A stretch of DNA of 33,736 bases from Pseudomonadota bacterium. GTDB taxonomy: Bacteria > Pseudomonadota > Gammaproteobacteria > Steroidobacterales > Steroidobacteraceae. The stretch is taken from positions 1 through 33,736 of the forward strand of contig JAPLSF010000002.1 of assembly GCA_026398785.1 (NCBI GenBank). The letters are read 5' to 3'. The position numbers and the translations under genes were made by a program. Every line of letters begins with the position of its first letter. Within the stretch, counting starts at the first letter, position 1. Below, in pieces: positions 1 to 7,851 of the stretch. The notes under the pieces are model-generated. The model was not told the origin of the DNA. It did no database searches and saw only the letters and a list, made by a program, of their open reading frames with translations.

Positions 1-111
1 GACAAGCGCAGCACGCTGCCCCCGGTGCTCGGCGGGCGCGGCAACCTGGTGGGCTCGTACGACCAGACGCTGTCAGTCGTGCTGACCGTGTACGGCAACT
101 GGGCCTTGTGA
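1..111 (+). CDS. C-terminal tail of an unidentified protein (partial)
   Basis: The window opens inside a reading frame of 36 codons that ends in TGA at 109-111. The tail reads GSYDQTLSVVLTVYGNWAL. Its alternating hydrophobic pattern near the C-terminus would suit a terminal beta-strand of an outer-membrane protein, but it ends in Leu rather than the usual aromatic residue. The next gene codes for an outer-membrane protein and starts about 60 bases downstream, so the two could share a transcript. The family cannot be recognised from this fragment. Confidence 0.45.
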   Translation, partial: DKRSTLPPVLGGRGNLVGSYDQTLSVVLTVYGNWAL

Positions 112-173
112 CCGGACGCCGTCCGCCGGGCATCGTTCGAATCGTTGCGCTCGTCGTCACCTCGGAGATTGCC

Positions 174-997
174 ATGAGTTACCGGATTCGGCAGGCGCAC
201 TTCGCCGGCGCCGTGCTGCTGTGCGTCATCGTGCCGGCCCTGCCGGCGTCCGCGGACGAAGCAGGCGAGGCGTACGAGTACAGCCTCGCGATGCAACTGT
301 CGAACCCGGTGGCGGCGCTCATCAGCGTGCCGCTGCAACTGAACTACGACCAGGACATCGGCCCGGCTGACGACGGGGACCGCTGGCTGCTCAACGTGCA
401 GCCCGTCATCCCGTTTGACCTGAACGACGACTGGAACCTGATCTCGCGCACCATCCTGCCGGTGGTGCGGCAGTCGGACATCTTCCCTGGCGCCGGAACG
501 CAGACCGGGGTCGGCGACGTGGTCCAGAGCATCTTCTTCTCGCCCAAGGCGCCAACGGCTTCGGGCTGGATCTGGGGCGCCGGCCCGGTGCTGCTGCTGC
601 CGACCGGCTCGAACGACCTGCTGACCACCGACAAGTGGGGCGCGGGGCCGACCGCGGTGGTGCTCAAGCAGTCGAACGGCTGGACGCGCGGCGTGCTCGC
701 CAACCACATCTGGTCGTTCGCGGGTGACGGCGATCGTGCCGACGTCAACGCGACCTTCCTGCAGCCGTTCCTCACCTACACCACGCCGACCCAGTGGACG
801 TTCGCCGTCACTACCGAGGCTGGCTACGACACGAGCAGTGGTCGGTGCCGGTCAACGCCAGCGCCTCGAAACTGCTGCGGTTCGGCACCCAGCTGGTGAG
901 CCTGGGCGGCGGCGTGCGGTACTGGCTCGACAGTCCGGACAGCGGCCCGGAAGGCTTGGGGCTCCGCTTCACGATGACGCTGCTGTTCCCCCGGTGA
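174..997 (+). pseudogene. Outer-membrane transporter-like protein ('neuromedin U' family), frameshifted
   Basis: ATG at 174 follows a GGAG at 164-167 and begins a signal peptide (MSYRIRQAHFAGAVLLCVIV...ASA). The body matches the bacterial beta-barrel family often labelled 'neuromedin U' or transporter: NPVAALISVPLQLNYD, NVQPVIPF, DDWNLISRTILPV, GDVVQSIFFSPK, GPVLLLPTGS, LANHIWSFAGD. This frame runs to about 830 and then reads nonsense to a stop at 899. The family C-terminus (EQWSVPVNASASKLLRFG, GGVRYWLDSPDSGPEG, ending FTMTLLFPR) resumes at 833 in another frame and stops at 997. A loss of one base, or of four, near 831 explains this. It is either a recent pseudogene or a sequencing error. The function of the family is unproven. 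The role of an outer-membrane barrel is inferred from the repeated amphipathic strands and the signal peptide. Confidence 0.75.
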
Positions 998-1450
998 TTG
1001 CCTCGATCACGTGGCAGGGCCCGCATGAATTCCGCGTAGCTTCCCGCGCAGCGACGACACCTTCTACCCCGTGGTCATGGGATAGGAAATGGTATGGAGG
1101 CCTACGGACTGCGTGGCTTGCTCGCCGAGTACGGGGAAGTATGCCGGCCCCTCAAGTTGACCGTAGAGCGCCTGTTTTCAGCGTGACGAACTCCTGCTGC
1201 AGGTCGATTTGAGACGTACCCGGCTTCGACAAGCGGACATTTCGCGGCGCCCAATCCCGGGAATGAATCGCGCCTCACCGCGAGACGGCTCGCATCCGGC
1301 AGACTTTGCGTATGGCGCCTTTCCGTTGACGCACCAAGGCCGTTCACCGCACAGCATGATCGACTCGACGCAAACACCGGCCGCCAGCCATGACGCGCCG
1401 CCGGTCCGGGGCTAGCATCGCGGGCTGCGACTAAGTGGCAAGGATGGGGG
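998..1450. other. Intergenic gap without a supported gene
   Basis: About 450 bases lie between the broken outer-membrane gene and the methyltransferase-like gene. Short frames are open on both strands, but none has a ribosome binding site plus a recognisable protein. I see no tRNA, terminator with a T-run, or clear promoter boxes. A sequence resembling a Shine-Dalgarno site (GGGGGATGAGC) lies at the very end, just before the next gene. Confidence 0.5.
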
Positions 1451-2242
1451 ATGAGCATGAACGCACTTCGAATCCTGATGCTCTGCACGGCATTTTCATG
1501 GCCGGTAGCACAAGCGGCCGATCCGGTGGACGCAGCCGTTGCCAGCGGTGCCGCGGTCGCCGCAGCCATTGCCAGCCCCGATCGGCCCAAGGCCGACCTC
1601 GAACGGGACGCCGTCGCCAAGCCGGCCGAAGTGCTTGCATTCATGGGTGTCGCGCCCGGCATGCGAGTGGCCGACATGTTCTCGGCCGGCGGCTACTACA
1701 CCGAACTCCTCGCCCGCACGGTCGGCGTGAAGGGCCACGTGATCGCGTACAACAACCCGCCGTACGCCAGGTTCGCGGAGAAGGGCATCGCTCAGCGCTA
1801 TGCCGACGGGCGGCTCGGCAACGTGCAGCAGATCACGGCCGAAGTAGGTGACTTGCAGCTGGCGCCGGCATCGATCGATGCCGCATTGTTCGTGATGAGC
1901 TACCACGACGCGTACTGGCGTCCGGAGGACGGCTCCTGGAACAAGACCAACCCGGACGAACTGCTCAAGCGGCTCTTCGCCGGGCTCAAACCGGGTGGCG
2001 TGGTCGTCGTCCAGGATCACGTCGCGAATCCAGGCGGTGACGTCGCCAAGGTGGTGGATACGCTGCACCGGATCGATCCGGTGCTCGTGCAGCGGGACTT
2101 TGCCAAGGCCGGGTTCGTCCTCGACGGCGAGAGCAAGGTGCTGGCGCACGCCGCAGACGACCATACCAAGCTCGTGTTCGACGAGTCCATCCGCGGCAAG
2201 ACGGACCAGTTCATCTACCGCTTCCGCAAGCCAATCCCCTAA
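1451..2242 (+). CDS. Exported class I methyltransferase-like protein
   Basis: This 263-residue protein has an N-terminal signal peptide (MSMNALRILMLCTAFSWPVAQA, cleavage likely before ADP). It then has a Rossmann-like fold typical of the predicted methyltransferases of COG4798. The SAM motif I region is VAPGMRVADMFSAGGYYTELLA at about residues 67-88, and a GLKPGGVVVVQDH strand follows near residues 180-192. A YHDAYW segment near residue 155 matches the family. The start is ATG 1451 after a GGGGGA stretch. A second ATG two codons later is possible. The gene is single, with 42 bases to the next gene. An export signal on a SAM-dependent enzyme is odd, because SAM is cytoplasmic. The glycine-rich loop is also degenerate. 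Substrate is unknown. A related gene lies at 13278-14168. Confidence 0.8.
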   Translation: MSMNALRILMLCTAFSWPVAQAADPVDAAVASGAAVAAAIASPDRPKADLERDAVAKPAEVLAFMGVAPGMRVADMFSAGGYYTELLARTVGVKGHVIAYNNPPYARFAEKGIAQRYADGRLGNVQQITAEVGDLQLAPASIDAALFVMSYHDAYWRPEDGSWNKTNPDELLKRLFAGLKPGGVVVVQDHVANPGGDVAKVVDTLHRIDPVLVQRDFAKAGFVLDGESKVLAHAADDHTKLVFDESIRGKTDQFIYRFRKPIP

Positions 2243-2284
2243 GATGCCGGCGCGCGGCGGTGGCTGCGCGTCAGGCTGTACAGA

Positions 2285-3061
2285 ATGGAACGGACGGTAT
2301 CCGCAGCGGGTGACGGAGTGCTGCGGCTCGCGATGTGGTCGGGTCCGCGCAACCTTTCGACGGCGTTTATGCGCTCGTGGGAAAACCGCGGCGACACGCT
2401 CGTCATCGACGAGCCGTTCTATGCGCACTACCTGAAAGTCACCGGCCTGGACCATCCCGGCCGCGACGAGATCATTGCGCACCAGGAATCCGACTGGCGT
2501 CGCGTAGCCGACTCGCTGCTGGCCCCGGTGTCGTCCAACATCCGGGTCTTTTACCAGAAGCAGATGTCGCACCACCTGCTGCCGCACATGGGGCGCGAGT
2601 GGCTCGACTCGGTGACACACGCCTTCCTGATCCGCGATCCGTCCGCGATGCTGGCGTCGCTCGGCGGCAAGCTCACGAATTTCGATCTGCTCGCCACGGG
2701 CCTGCCGCAGCAGGTCGAGATCTTCGAGCACGTGTTGCTGCGCACGGGCAAGGTGCCGGCCGTGCTCGACTCCGCCGACCTGCTCGAACGCCCCGAGCCG
2801 ATGCTGCGTGCGCTCTGTGCTGCGCTCGGAGTGCCGTTCACGGATCGGATGCTGTGGTGGCCCGCCGGGCGGCGTGAATCGGACGGTATCTGGGCCAGGC
2901 ACTGGTACGACCGGGTCGAGCGATCGACCGGCTTCGAAACGTCGTCGCCGAACACACCGGAGGCCGCTGCGGTGCAACCGCTTCCCCCCGCCGTCGCGGA
3001 GATCGCGGCGCGGTGCCGTCCCCTGTACGAGAGGCTGCGCGCGCACCGTCTGCGCGCCTGA
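2285..3061 (+). CDS. Sulfotransferase-like P-loop protein
   Basis: The 258-residue product begins with the phosphosulfate-binding type loop LAMWSGPRNLSTAFMRSW at about residues 15-32, the position and style seen in PAPS-dependent sulfotransferase-like proteins. A second conserved stretch, THAFLIRDPSAMLASL, near residues 111-126 matches the 3'-phosphate-binding Arg/Ser region of the fold (xxRDPxxxxxS). The remainder is alpha-helical with no membrane segment, so it is probably cytoplasmic. The start at ATG 2285 has only a weak upstream AGG. An internal ATG at 2333 would cut the P-loop strand and is less likely. The stop is 9 bases ahead of a class IV aminotransferase, so the two are almost certainly co-transcribed. 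Whether it transfers sulfate at all, and to what, is unknown. Confidence 0.75.
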   Translation: MERTVSAAGDGVLRLAMWSGPRNLSTAFMRSWENRGDTLVIDEPFYAHYLKVTGLDHPGRDEIIAHQESDWRRVADSLLAPVSSNIRVFYQKQMSHHLLPHMGREWLDSVTHAFLIRDPSAMLASLGGKLTNFDLLATGLPQQVEIFEHVLLRTGKVPAVLDSADLLERPEPMLRALCAALGVPFTDRMLWWPAGRRESDGIWARHWYDRVERSTGFETSSPNTPEAAAVQPLPPAVAEIAARCRPLYERLRAHRLRA

Positions 3062-3070
3062 GGTGATCCA

Positions 3071-4000
3071 GTGCTGCAGAAATTCGACGAACGTAATCGC
3101 AACCTGATCGTGAACGTCAGCGGCGAACTGGTGCATCGTGACCAGGCGCGCATCAGCCCGTTCGACTCGTCCGTGCAGGGCGGCGACGCAGTCTGGGAAG
3201 GGTTGCGGCTGTACAGCGGCCGCATCTTCCGGCTCGAACAGCACCTCGATCGCCTGGTGAATTCGGCGAAGGCGCTGGCGTTTGCGCAGATTCCGACGCG
3301 CGAGGCGATCACGCACGAGATTCGTCGCACGCTCGAGGCCAACGGGATGTTCGACGGCGTGCATATCCGCCTCACGCTCACGCGTGGCGTCAAGATCACC
3401 TCAGGGATGGATCCCCGGCTCAATACGCAAGGGCCGACCCTCATCGTGCTCGCCGAGCACAAGGTGCCCGTGTATGCGAAGGGAGGCCTGAGCCTGGTGA
3501 CCAGCAGCCTGCGGCGCTTCCCGCCCGACTGCCTGGACCCGAAGATCCACCACAACAATCTGGTCCAGTCGATCCTCGCCAAGATCGAGGCGAACGTGGC
3601 GGGTGCCGACGACGCGCTGATGCTCGATCAGCGCGGCTTCATTGCCGAGACCAACGCGACACACGTGTTCATCGTCCAGCAGGGTTTGCTGCGTACTCCG
3701 CGGCTGGTGGCCTGCCCGGAGGGAATCACGCGCGCGACCGTGCTCGAACTCTGCCGCACGCATGGCATCCCGCACGAGGAAGTCGATCTGACCCTGAGCC
3801 AGGCGTACTGCGCCGACGAGATGTTCTGCACTGGCACGATGGGTGAGCTCGCGGCGGTCACGAAGGCGGACGGCCGGCAGATCGGTGACGGCCAACCCGG
3901 ACCGCTGACGCAACGTCTGTCGGCATTGTTCCGCGAACTCACGGCGCGCGAAGGAACGATCGTGGCCCAAGCCCATGGCTGGCCTCGGGCAACAGACTGA
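3071..4000 (+). CDS. Class IV (branched-chain-type) PLP aminotransferase
   Basis: This 309-residue protein has the fold-type IV aminotransferase layout. QGGDAVWEGLRLYSGRIFRLEQHLDRL near residues 36-62 is the small-domain motif. The candidate PLP lysine lies in DPKIHHNNLVQSILAKIEA near residues 157-175. GFIAETNATHVFIV and CPEGITRATVLEL are the conserved cofactor-phosphate-binding loops. Enzymes of this family act on branched-chain amino acids, D-amino acids or aminodeoxychorismate. The KIHHNN lysine context differs from the classic IlvE KxxNYL, so substrate is not settled. The start is GTG 3071 with GAGGTGA just upstream, overlapping the preceding stop codon. It forms a two-gene unit with the sulfotransferase-like gene. 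It ends 11 bases from the convergent S-formylglutathione hydrolase gene. Confidence 0.88.
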   Translation: MLQKFDERNRNLIVNVSGELVHRDQARISPFDSSVQGGDAVWEGLRLYSGRIFRLEQHLDRLVNSAKALAFAQIPTREAITHEIRRTLEANGMFDGVHIRLTLTRGVKITSGMDPRLNTQGPTLIVLAEHKVPVYAKGGLSLVTSSLRRFPPDCLDPKIHHNNLVQSILAKIEANVAGADDALMLDQRGFIAETNATHVFIVQQGLLRTPRLVACPEGITRATVLELCRTHGIPHEEVDLTLSQAYCADEMFCTGTMGELAAVTKADGRQIGDGQPGPLTQRLSALFRELTAREGTIVAQAHGWPRATD

Positions 4001-4011
4001 CCGGTCTCAAC

Positions 4012-4854
4012 TCAGGCGTGACGCAGCGAAGCTGCATGGAATGCGACGTGGTCCGGCATGAAGGTCTGGATGAAGTAGTAGCCGTGGTCGTACTGCGCAT
4101 GACGCCGCAGCTGCAGCTTCTGTCCGGATCTTCCGCAGGCATCTTCAAAGAGTTCCGGCCGCAGTTGCTCAGCCAGGAATTTATCGCCGAGGCCCTGGTC
4201 GATCAGGATAGTGTCGGTACGTGGCGCCTGTTGCACTAGGTGCGTCGCGTCATAGGCCAGCCAGTCGCCGCGATTCGCGCCGAGGTAGTTGCCGAACGCC
4301 TTGTGGCCCCACGGCACCTGCGACGGCGCGACGATCGGTGAGAACGCCGACACCGACTGATACTGCTCCGGATTGCGCAAGGCGCAGACCAGCGCGCCGT
4401 GGCCGCCCATCGAGTGGCCCATGATCGATTGGCGGCCCGTATCGGCCGTCTTGAACTCGCGGGCGATCAGCGCGGGCAGTTCGCGCGTCACGTAGCTGTA
4501 CATGCGGTAGTGCGCCGACCACGGTGCCTGCGTCGCGTCCACGTAGAAGCCGGCCGCGAGTCCGCAATCCCAGCTGGCATCGTCACCGGGCAGTCGCGGC
4601 TCGCGCGGGCTGGTGTCGGGCGCTACCAGCATCAGGCCGTGCTCGGCTGCGCGCCGCTGCGCGCCTGCCTTGATCGAAAACGTCTCTTCCGTGCAGGTCA
4701 GGCCCGCGAGGTAGTAGAGCACGGGCACGGGACCGGCTTGCGCCTGCGGCGGTTCGTACACCGCGAACCGCATCGGGCCCGCACACTCGATCGACTCGTG
4801 CTGGAGGAAGCGCTGCGTACCGCCCCAACACGCGTGCTCTGAAAGTAGTTTCAA
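4012..4854 (-). CDS. fghA: S-formylglutathione hydrolase
   Basis: The enzyme hydrolyses S-formylglutathione to formate and glutathione, the second step of glutathione-dependent formaldehyde oxidation in the cytoplasm. The 280-residue length is normal for the esterase D family. The nucleophile Ser sits in GHSMGG near residues 146-151. The catalytic Asp is in the DQGLGDKFLAEQL segment near residue 225, and the His is in YDHGYYFIQ near residue 257. The family signature YLAGLTCTEETFSIKAGAQR is present near residues 48-67. The gene lies 9 bases downstream of the class III alcohol dehydrogenase gene on the same strand, the usual operon. No FrmR-type formaldehyde sensor is visible nearby. Confidence 0.96.
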   Translation of the reverse strand: MKLLSEHACWGGTQRFLQHESIECAGPMRFAVYEPPQAQAGPVPVLYYLAGLTCTEETFSIKAGAQRRAAEHGLMLVAPDTSPREPRLPGDDASWDCGLAAGFYVDATQAPWSAHYRMYSYVTRELPALIAREFKTADTGRQSIMGHSMGGHGALVCALRNPEQYQSVSAFSPIVAPSQVPWGHKAFGNYLGANRGDWLAYDATHLVQQAPRTDTILIDQGLGDKFLAEQLRPELFEDACGRSGQKLQLRRHAQYDHGYYFIQTFMPDHVAFHAASLRHA

Positions 4855-4863
4855 GCGGCAGCC

Positions 4864-5973
4864 CTAGAAGGTGACGACGGATCGAATCGACTCGCCGGAG
4901 TGCATCAAATCGAAGGCCTCGTTGATGCGATCGAGCGGCAGCGTGTGCGTGATCAGCGGATCGATCGCGATCCTGCCGTCCATGTACCAGTCGACGATCT
5001 TCGGCACATCGGTGCGGCCGCGAGCGCCGCCGAACGCCGTGCCCTTCCAGGTGCGGCCCGTGACGAGCTGGAAAGGCCGCGTCTTGATTTCCTGGCCCGA
5101 TCCTGCGACGCCGATGATGACCGACACGCCCCAGCCGCGATGGCAGCACTCGAGCGCCTGTCGCATCAGGTCGACGTTGCCGACGCACTCGAAGCTGTAG
5201 TCGGCGCCGCCATCCGTCAGCGCGACGAGGTAGGGCACGAGGTCGCCCTTTACCTCCTTCGGATTGACGAAGTGCGTCATGCCGAACTTCTCCGCGAGGC
5301 GCTTGCGGGCCGGGTTGATGTCCACACCCACGATCTTGTTGGCGCCGGCGAGCCGCGCACCCTGGATCACGTTGAGGCCGATACCGCCGAGTCCGAACAC
5401 CACGACATTCGCGCCCGGCTCGACCTTGGCCGTGTTGATCACCGCGCCGATGCCGGTCGTCACGCCGCAGCCGATGTAGCAGATCTTGTCGAAGGGCGCG
5501 TCTTCGCGGACCTTGGCGACGGCGATTTCGGGTAGCACGGTGAAGTTGGAGAACGTCGAGCAACCCATGTAGTGATGAATCTTCTCGCCGCCGAGTGAAA
5601 AGCGGCTGGTGCCGTCCGGCATCACCCCCTGGCCCTGGGTCGAGCGGATCGCCGTGCACAGGTTCGTCTTGTGCGACGTGCAGCTTTTGCACTCCCGGCA
5701 TTCCGGTGTGTAGAGCGGGATCACGTGGTCGCCCTTCCGCAGCGACTTCACGCCGGGGCCCACGTCCACCACGATGCCTGCGCCTTCGTGGCCGAAGATG
5801 ACTGGAAACAGGCCCTCCGGGTCAGCGCCGGAGCGGGTGAATTCGTCCGTGTGACAGACGCCCGTGGCCTTGATCTCGATCAGGACTTCGCCGGCCCTGG
5901 GTCCGTCGAGGTCCACCGTTTCGATGACGAGGGGCTTACCGGCCTGGTGGCAGACGGCGGCACGGGTCTTCAT
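4864..5973 (-). CDS. frmA: S-(hydroxymethyl)glutathione dehydrogenase / class III alcohol dehydrogenase
   Basis: This 369-residue zinc-dependent enzyme oxidises S-hydroxymethylglutathione (formaldehyde plus GSH) to S-formylglutathione with NAD. It has the expected order of motifs. GVCHTDEFTRSGADPEG carries a catalytic-zinc cysteine near residue 39. GHEGAGIVVDVG follows near 61-72, and four structural-zinc cysteines lie in CRECKSCTSHKTNLC near 92-106. The NAD Rossmann motif VFGLGGIGLNVIQGARLAGA is near 192-211. The length equals that of typical AdhC/FrmA proteins. The start at 5973 begins MKTRAAVCHQ. It is the first gene of a two-gene operon with the hydrolase, and shares a 148-base divergent promoter region with the VNGS-repeat gene. 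Confidence 0.97.
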   Translation of the reverse strand: MKTRAAVCHQAGKPLVIETVDLDGPRAGEVLIEIKATGVCHTDEFTRSGADPEGLFPVIFGHEGAGIVVDVGPGVKSLRKGDHVIPLYTPECRECKSCTSHKTNLCTAIRSTQGQGVMPDGTSRFSLGGEKIHHYMGCSTFSNFTVLPEIAVAKVREDAPFDKICYIGCGVTTGIGAVINTAKVEPGANVVVFGLGGIGLNVIQGARLAGANKIVGVDINPARKRLAEKFGMTHFVNPKEVKGDLVPYLVALTDGGADYSFECVGNVDLMRQALECCHRGWGVSVIIGVAGSGQEIKTRPFQLVTGRTWKGTAFGGARGRTDVPKIVDWYMDGRIAIDPLITHTLPLDRINEAFDLMHSGESIRSVVTF

Positions 5974-6015
5974 GGTCGATGCTCCGGTCGGTCGGCGGGA
6001 TGACGCGGGAGCCTA

Positions 6016-6086
6016 GCGCATCGAACGCCCGGTTGCAGCGGTGGCCCGGGACCGTTGCAACCTTTGGCGGCGTTGGCGCATCGAAC
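6016..6086. repeat. Direct repeats flanking a hairpin in the divergent promoter region
   Basis: The 11-mer GCGCATCGAAC occurs at 6016-6026 and again at 6076-6086, 60 bases apart in the same orientation. The palindrome at 6031-6062 lies between the two copies. Both copies lie between the divergent start codons at 5973 and 6122. The arrangement could be a pair of regulator half-sites or chance. No regulator gene is adjacent. Confidence 0.45.
6031..6062. promoter_or_regulatory. 12-bp inverted repeat (operator or RNA hairpin) between divergent genes
   Basis: GGTTGCAGCGGT at 6031-6042 is followed by an 8-base GC-rich spacer and then ACCGTTGCAACC at 6051-6062. The arms are complementary at 11 of 12 positions, and the exception is a G-T pair in RNA. 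It sits about 60 bases upstream of the VNGS-repeat gene and a similar distance upstream of the formaldehyde dehydrogenase gene. It has no T-run, so it is unlikely to be a simple terminator. It could be an operator or a 5'-leader hairpin. Confidence 0.5.
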
Positions 6087-6121
6087 CCACAACAGGAAAC
6101 GTCCCGGCCGGAGGCCACGCC

Positions 6122-6787
6122 ATGAATTTCGTCACTCGCTGTGCGCTGACTGTCCTCTTTGCCCTCTCGGCCGTCGTGCTTGGCGATGCTGCCCATGCGG
6201 CGGAGGACATCAGCAAGGTCAATGGCAGCGTGAAAGTCGAGCCGGGCCAGCAGGTCGGCGACGTCGATACCGTGAACGGCTCCGTGACGATCGGCGCCGG
6301 CGCCCGCGCCGGGGACATCGAAACGGTCAACGGCTCGCTGAAGATCGAGGACAAGGCCGTCGTCGGATCTGCCGAGACCGTCAACGGCTCGATTACGGTC
6401 GGTGCCGAGGCCGAGGTTCAGAAAGGCATCGAGGCCGTGAACGGCAGCCTGACGCTGCGCAAGGATGCCAAGGTCGCCGGCGGCCTCGAGAACGTCAACG
6501 GCTCGATGCTGGTCGAAGGCGCGCAGGTGGGCGGCGGCATCGAGACCGTCAACGGCGACATTCGGCTCGCCACGGGTTCGCACCTGACGGGCGGCATCCA
6601 CGTGAACGAGCACAAGTCGTCGTGGTGGAAGGGCAAGGATTCCCGCAATCCGCGCATCACGATCGAGCAGGGCGTGACGGTCGAGGGGCCGCTGCACTTC
6701 GAGCGCGAAGTCGACCTGTACGTCGCGCCGGGCGTGAACCTGCCGCCGGTCGAAGGCGTGCAGCCGCAGCGTTTCACGCTGCAGTAA
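6122..6787 (+). CDS. Exported VNGS-repeat protein, probable beta-solenoid
   Basis: The product is about 221 residues. It has a clear signal peptide (MNFVTRCALTVLFALSAVVLGDAAHA) and then seven copies of a 15- to 18-residue unit centred on (K/T/A/N)VNGS(V/L/I/M): KVNGSV, TVNGSV, TVNGSL, TVNGSI, AVNGSL, NVNGSM and TVNGDI. Alternating small, hydrophobic and Gly residues between the units suggest stacked beta-strands, as in bactofilin-like or DUF4097-type solenoids. A non-repetitive tail with a WWKGK segment and RITIEQGVTVEGPLHF follows. ATG 6122 has GGAGG-type sequence (CCGGAGGCCACGCC) just upstream and begins the signal peptide. The frame stays open upstream to 6041, but that part is not protein-like. 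The gene stands alone. Function is unknown, and a periplasmic or envelope scaffold is only a guess. Confidence 0.8.
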   Translation: MNFVTRCALTVLFALSAVVLGDAAHAAEDISKVNGSVKVEPGQQVGDVDTVNGSVTIGAGARAGDIETVNGSLKIEDKAVVGSAETVNGSITVGAEAEVQKGIEAVNGSLTLRKDAKVAGGLENVNGSMLVEGAQVGGGIETVNGDIRLATGSHLTGGIHVNEHKSSWWKGKDSRNPRITIEQGVTVEGPLHFEREVDLYVAPGVNLPPVEGVQPQRFTLQ

Positions 6788-6853
6788 GAAAGGGGTTTTG
6801 GGATAGGGGTCAGTCGGAAGAACAGGCCCTGATTCATCACCTGACGCCAGTTG

Positions 6854-7828
6854 TCAGTCATACAGTCTTGCGGCAGCGCGGAGCTTGTCCGCGACTGCCT
6901 TGCGCAGTGATTCCGGCGCGAGCACCTGCACGTCGGCACCGTACTTCAGGATGTCCATCACCAGTTCGGGCTCCTGCGCATACGGAAACTGCAGCAGGTA
7001 CGTGCCGTCGAGCTGCGGCGTGCCGATCTGCGCCGGGTGCCAGGTCTCGCGCGACACCCAGCGCGCGCTGCTGGCGCCGAACTGCAGTACGGCGTCCTGC
7101 GTTGCCGTTCCGGCGAAGATGCCGTAGCCGCTCGCGTAATGACGTTCAAGCGTGTCGTCGCCGATCTCCTTCACTTCCTTGTCCGGCACCACCACCGCCG
7201 TCTCGATGGCGTCGAGCCCGAAGGTCCGCAGCGCCTGTCGCTGGTGGCAAAAGGCATCGAGGTACCAGTTGTCGCGGTAATGCACGAGCCGCTGCGGTGA
7301 CACCTCGCGGTCGATCATTTCGCCGTCCTGGCGGCGCTGGTGACGCAGCTTGAGGCGCTTGCGCGTGAGCACCGCCGTGGCGATCGTGCGGAAGTGGGCC
7401 GGCGCCACGCGTCGCGATCCCATCGACAGGATCTTGATCCGCCGCGCGATGTCCTCCGCCGAATGTTCGCCCGATTCGAGCAGGCTCTTCAGGCGTTTGC
7501 GCAACGGTTCGATCAGTTCACTGAGCACGCCCGGCTGCAGGTCGCCGAGCAGGCGATCCATCGTCAGCAGCGCCTGCAGTTCGTCCGCCGAGAACCAGAG
7601 TCCCGGTAATTGCCAGAGTTCGCTGTCCGCGATGGCGGGATCGAAGCCGTAGGCTTCCTGGTCGCGGTCGTACACGATTGGCGCGTGCATGCGGTCGCGC
7701 AGGTACTCGAGGTCACGCTTGAAGGTCGCGCGCGAGATGCCGAGTTCCGCCATGAAGTCCTGCGTGCTGACGAAGTGGCGGCTCCGCAGCAGGTTCTGGA
7801 TCTTGTAGAAGCGTTCCGTCCTTTCCAT
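6854..7828 (-). CDS. WYL-domain transcriptional regulator (HTH + WYL)
   Basis: The 324-residue protein starts MERTERFYKIQNLLRSRHFVSTQDFMAELGISRATFKRDLEYLRDR, an N-terminal winged helix-turn-helix of the DeoR/YafY type (residues 1-60). The WYL core with RLVHYRDNWYLDAFCHQRQALRTFGLDAI spans about residues 180-208. A C-terminal WCX-like part includes RWVSRETWHP and ends near ...RKAVADKLRAAARLYD. Such regulators bind DNA and sense a ligand or nucleic acid through the WYL domain. The gene lies 23 bases downstream of the DUF2891 gene and is likely in one transcript with it and perhaps the M16 gene. What it regulates is unknown. Confidence 0.92.
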   Translation of the reverse strand: MERTERFYKIQNLLRSRHFVSTQDFMAELGISRATFKRDLEYLRDRMHAPIVYDRDQEAYGFDPAIADSELWQLPGLWFSADELQALLTMDRLLGDLQPGVLSELIEPLRKRLKSLLESGEHSAEDIARRIKILSMGSRRVAPAHFRTIATAVLTRKRLKLRHQRRQDGEMIDREVSPQRLVHYRDNWYLDAFCHQRQALRTFGLDAIETAVVVPDKEVKEIGDDTLERHYASGYGIFAGTATQDAVLQFGASSARWVSRETWHPAQIGTPQLDGTYLLQFPYAQEPELVMDILKYGADVQVLAPESLRKAVADKLRAAARLYD

Positions 7829-7851
7829 CCGTCACCGCCGTCTCAAAGTGA

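Noticed and set aside
1496-3364. A 622-codon open frame on the minus strand
   Set aside because: It lies opposite the methyltransferase, sulfotransferase and aminotransferase genes. Its protein is rich in Arg, His and Val without any family signature. It is a GC-driven shadow.
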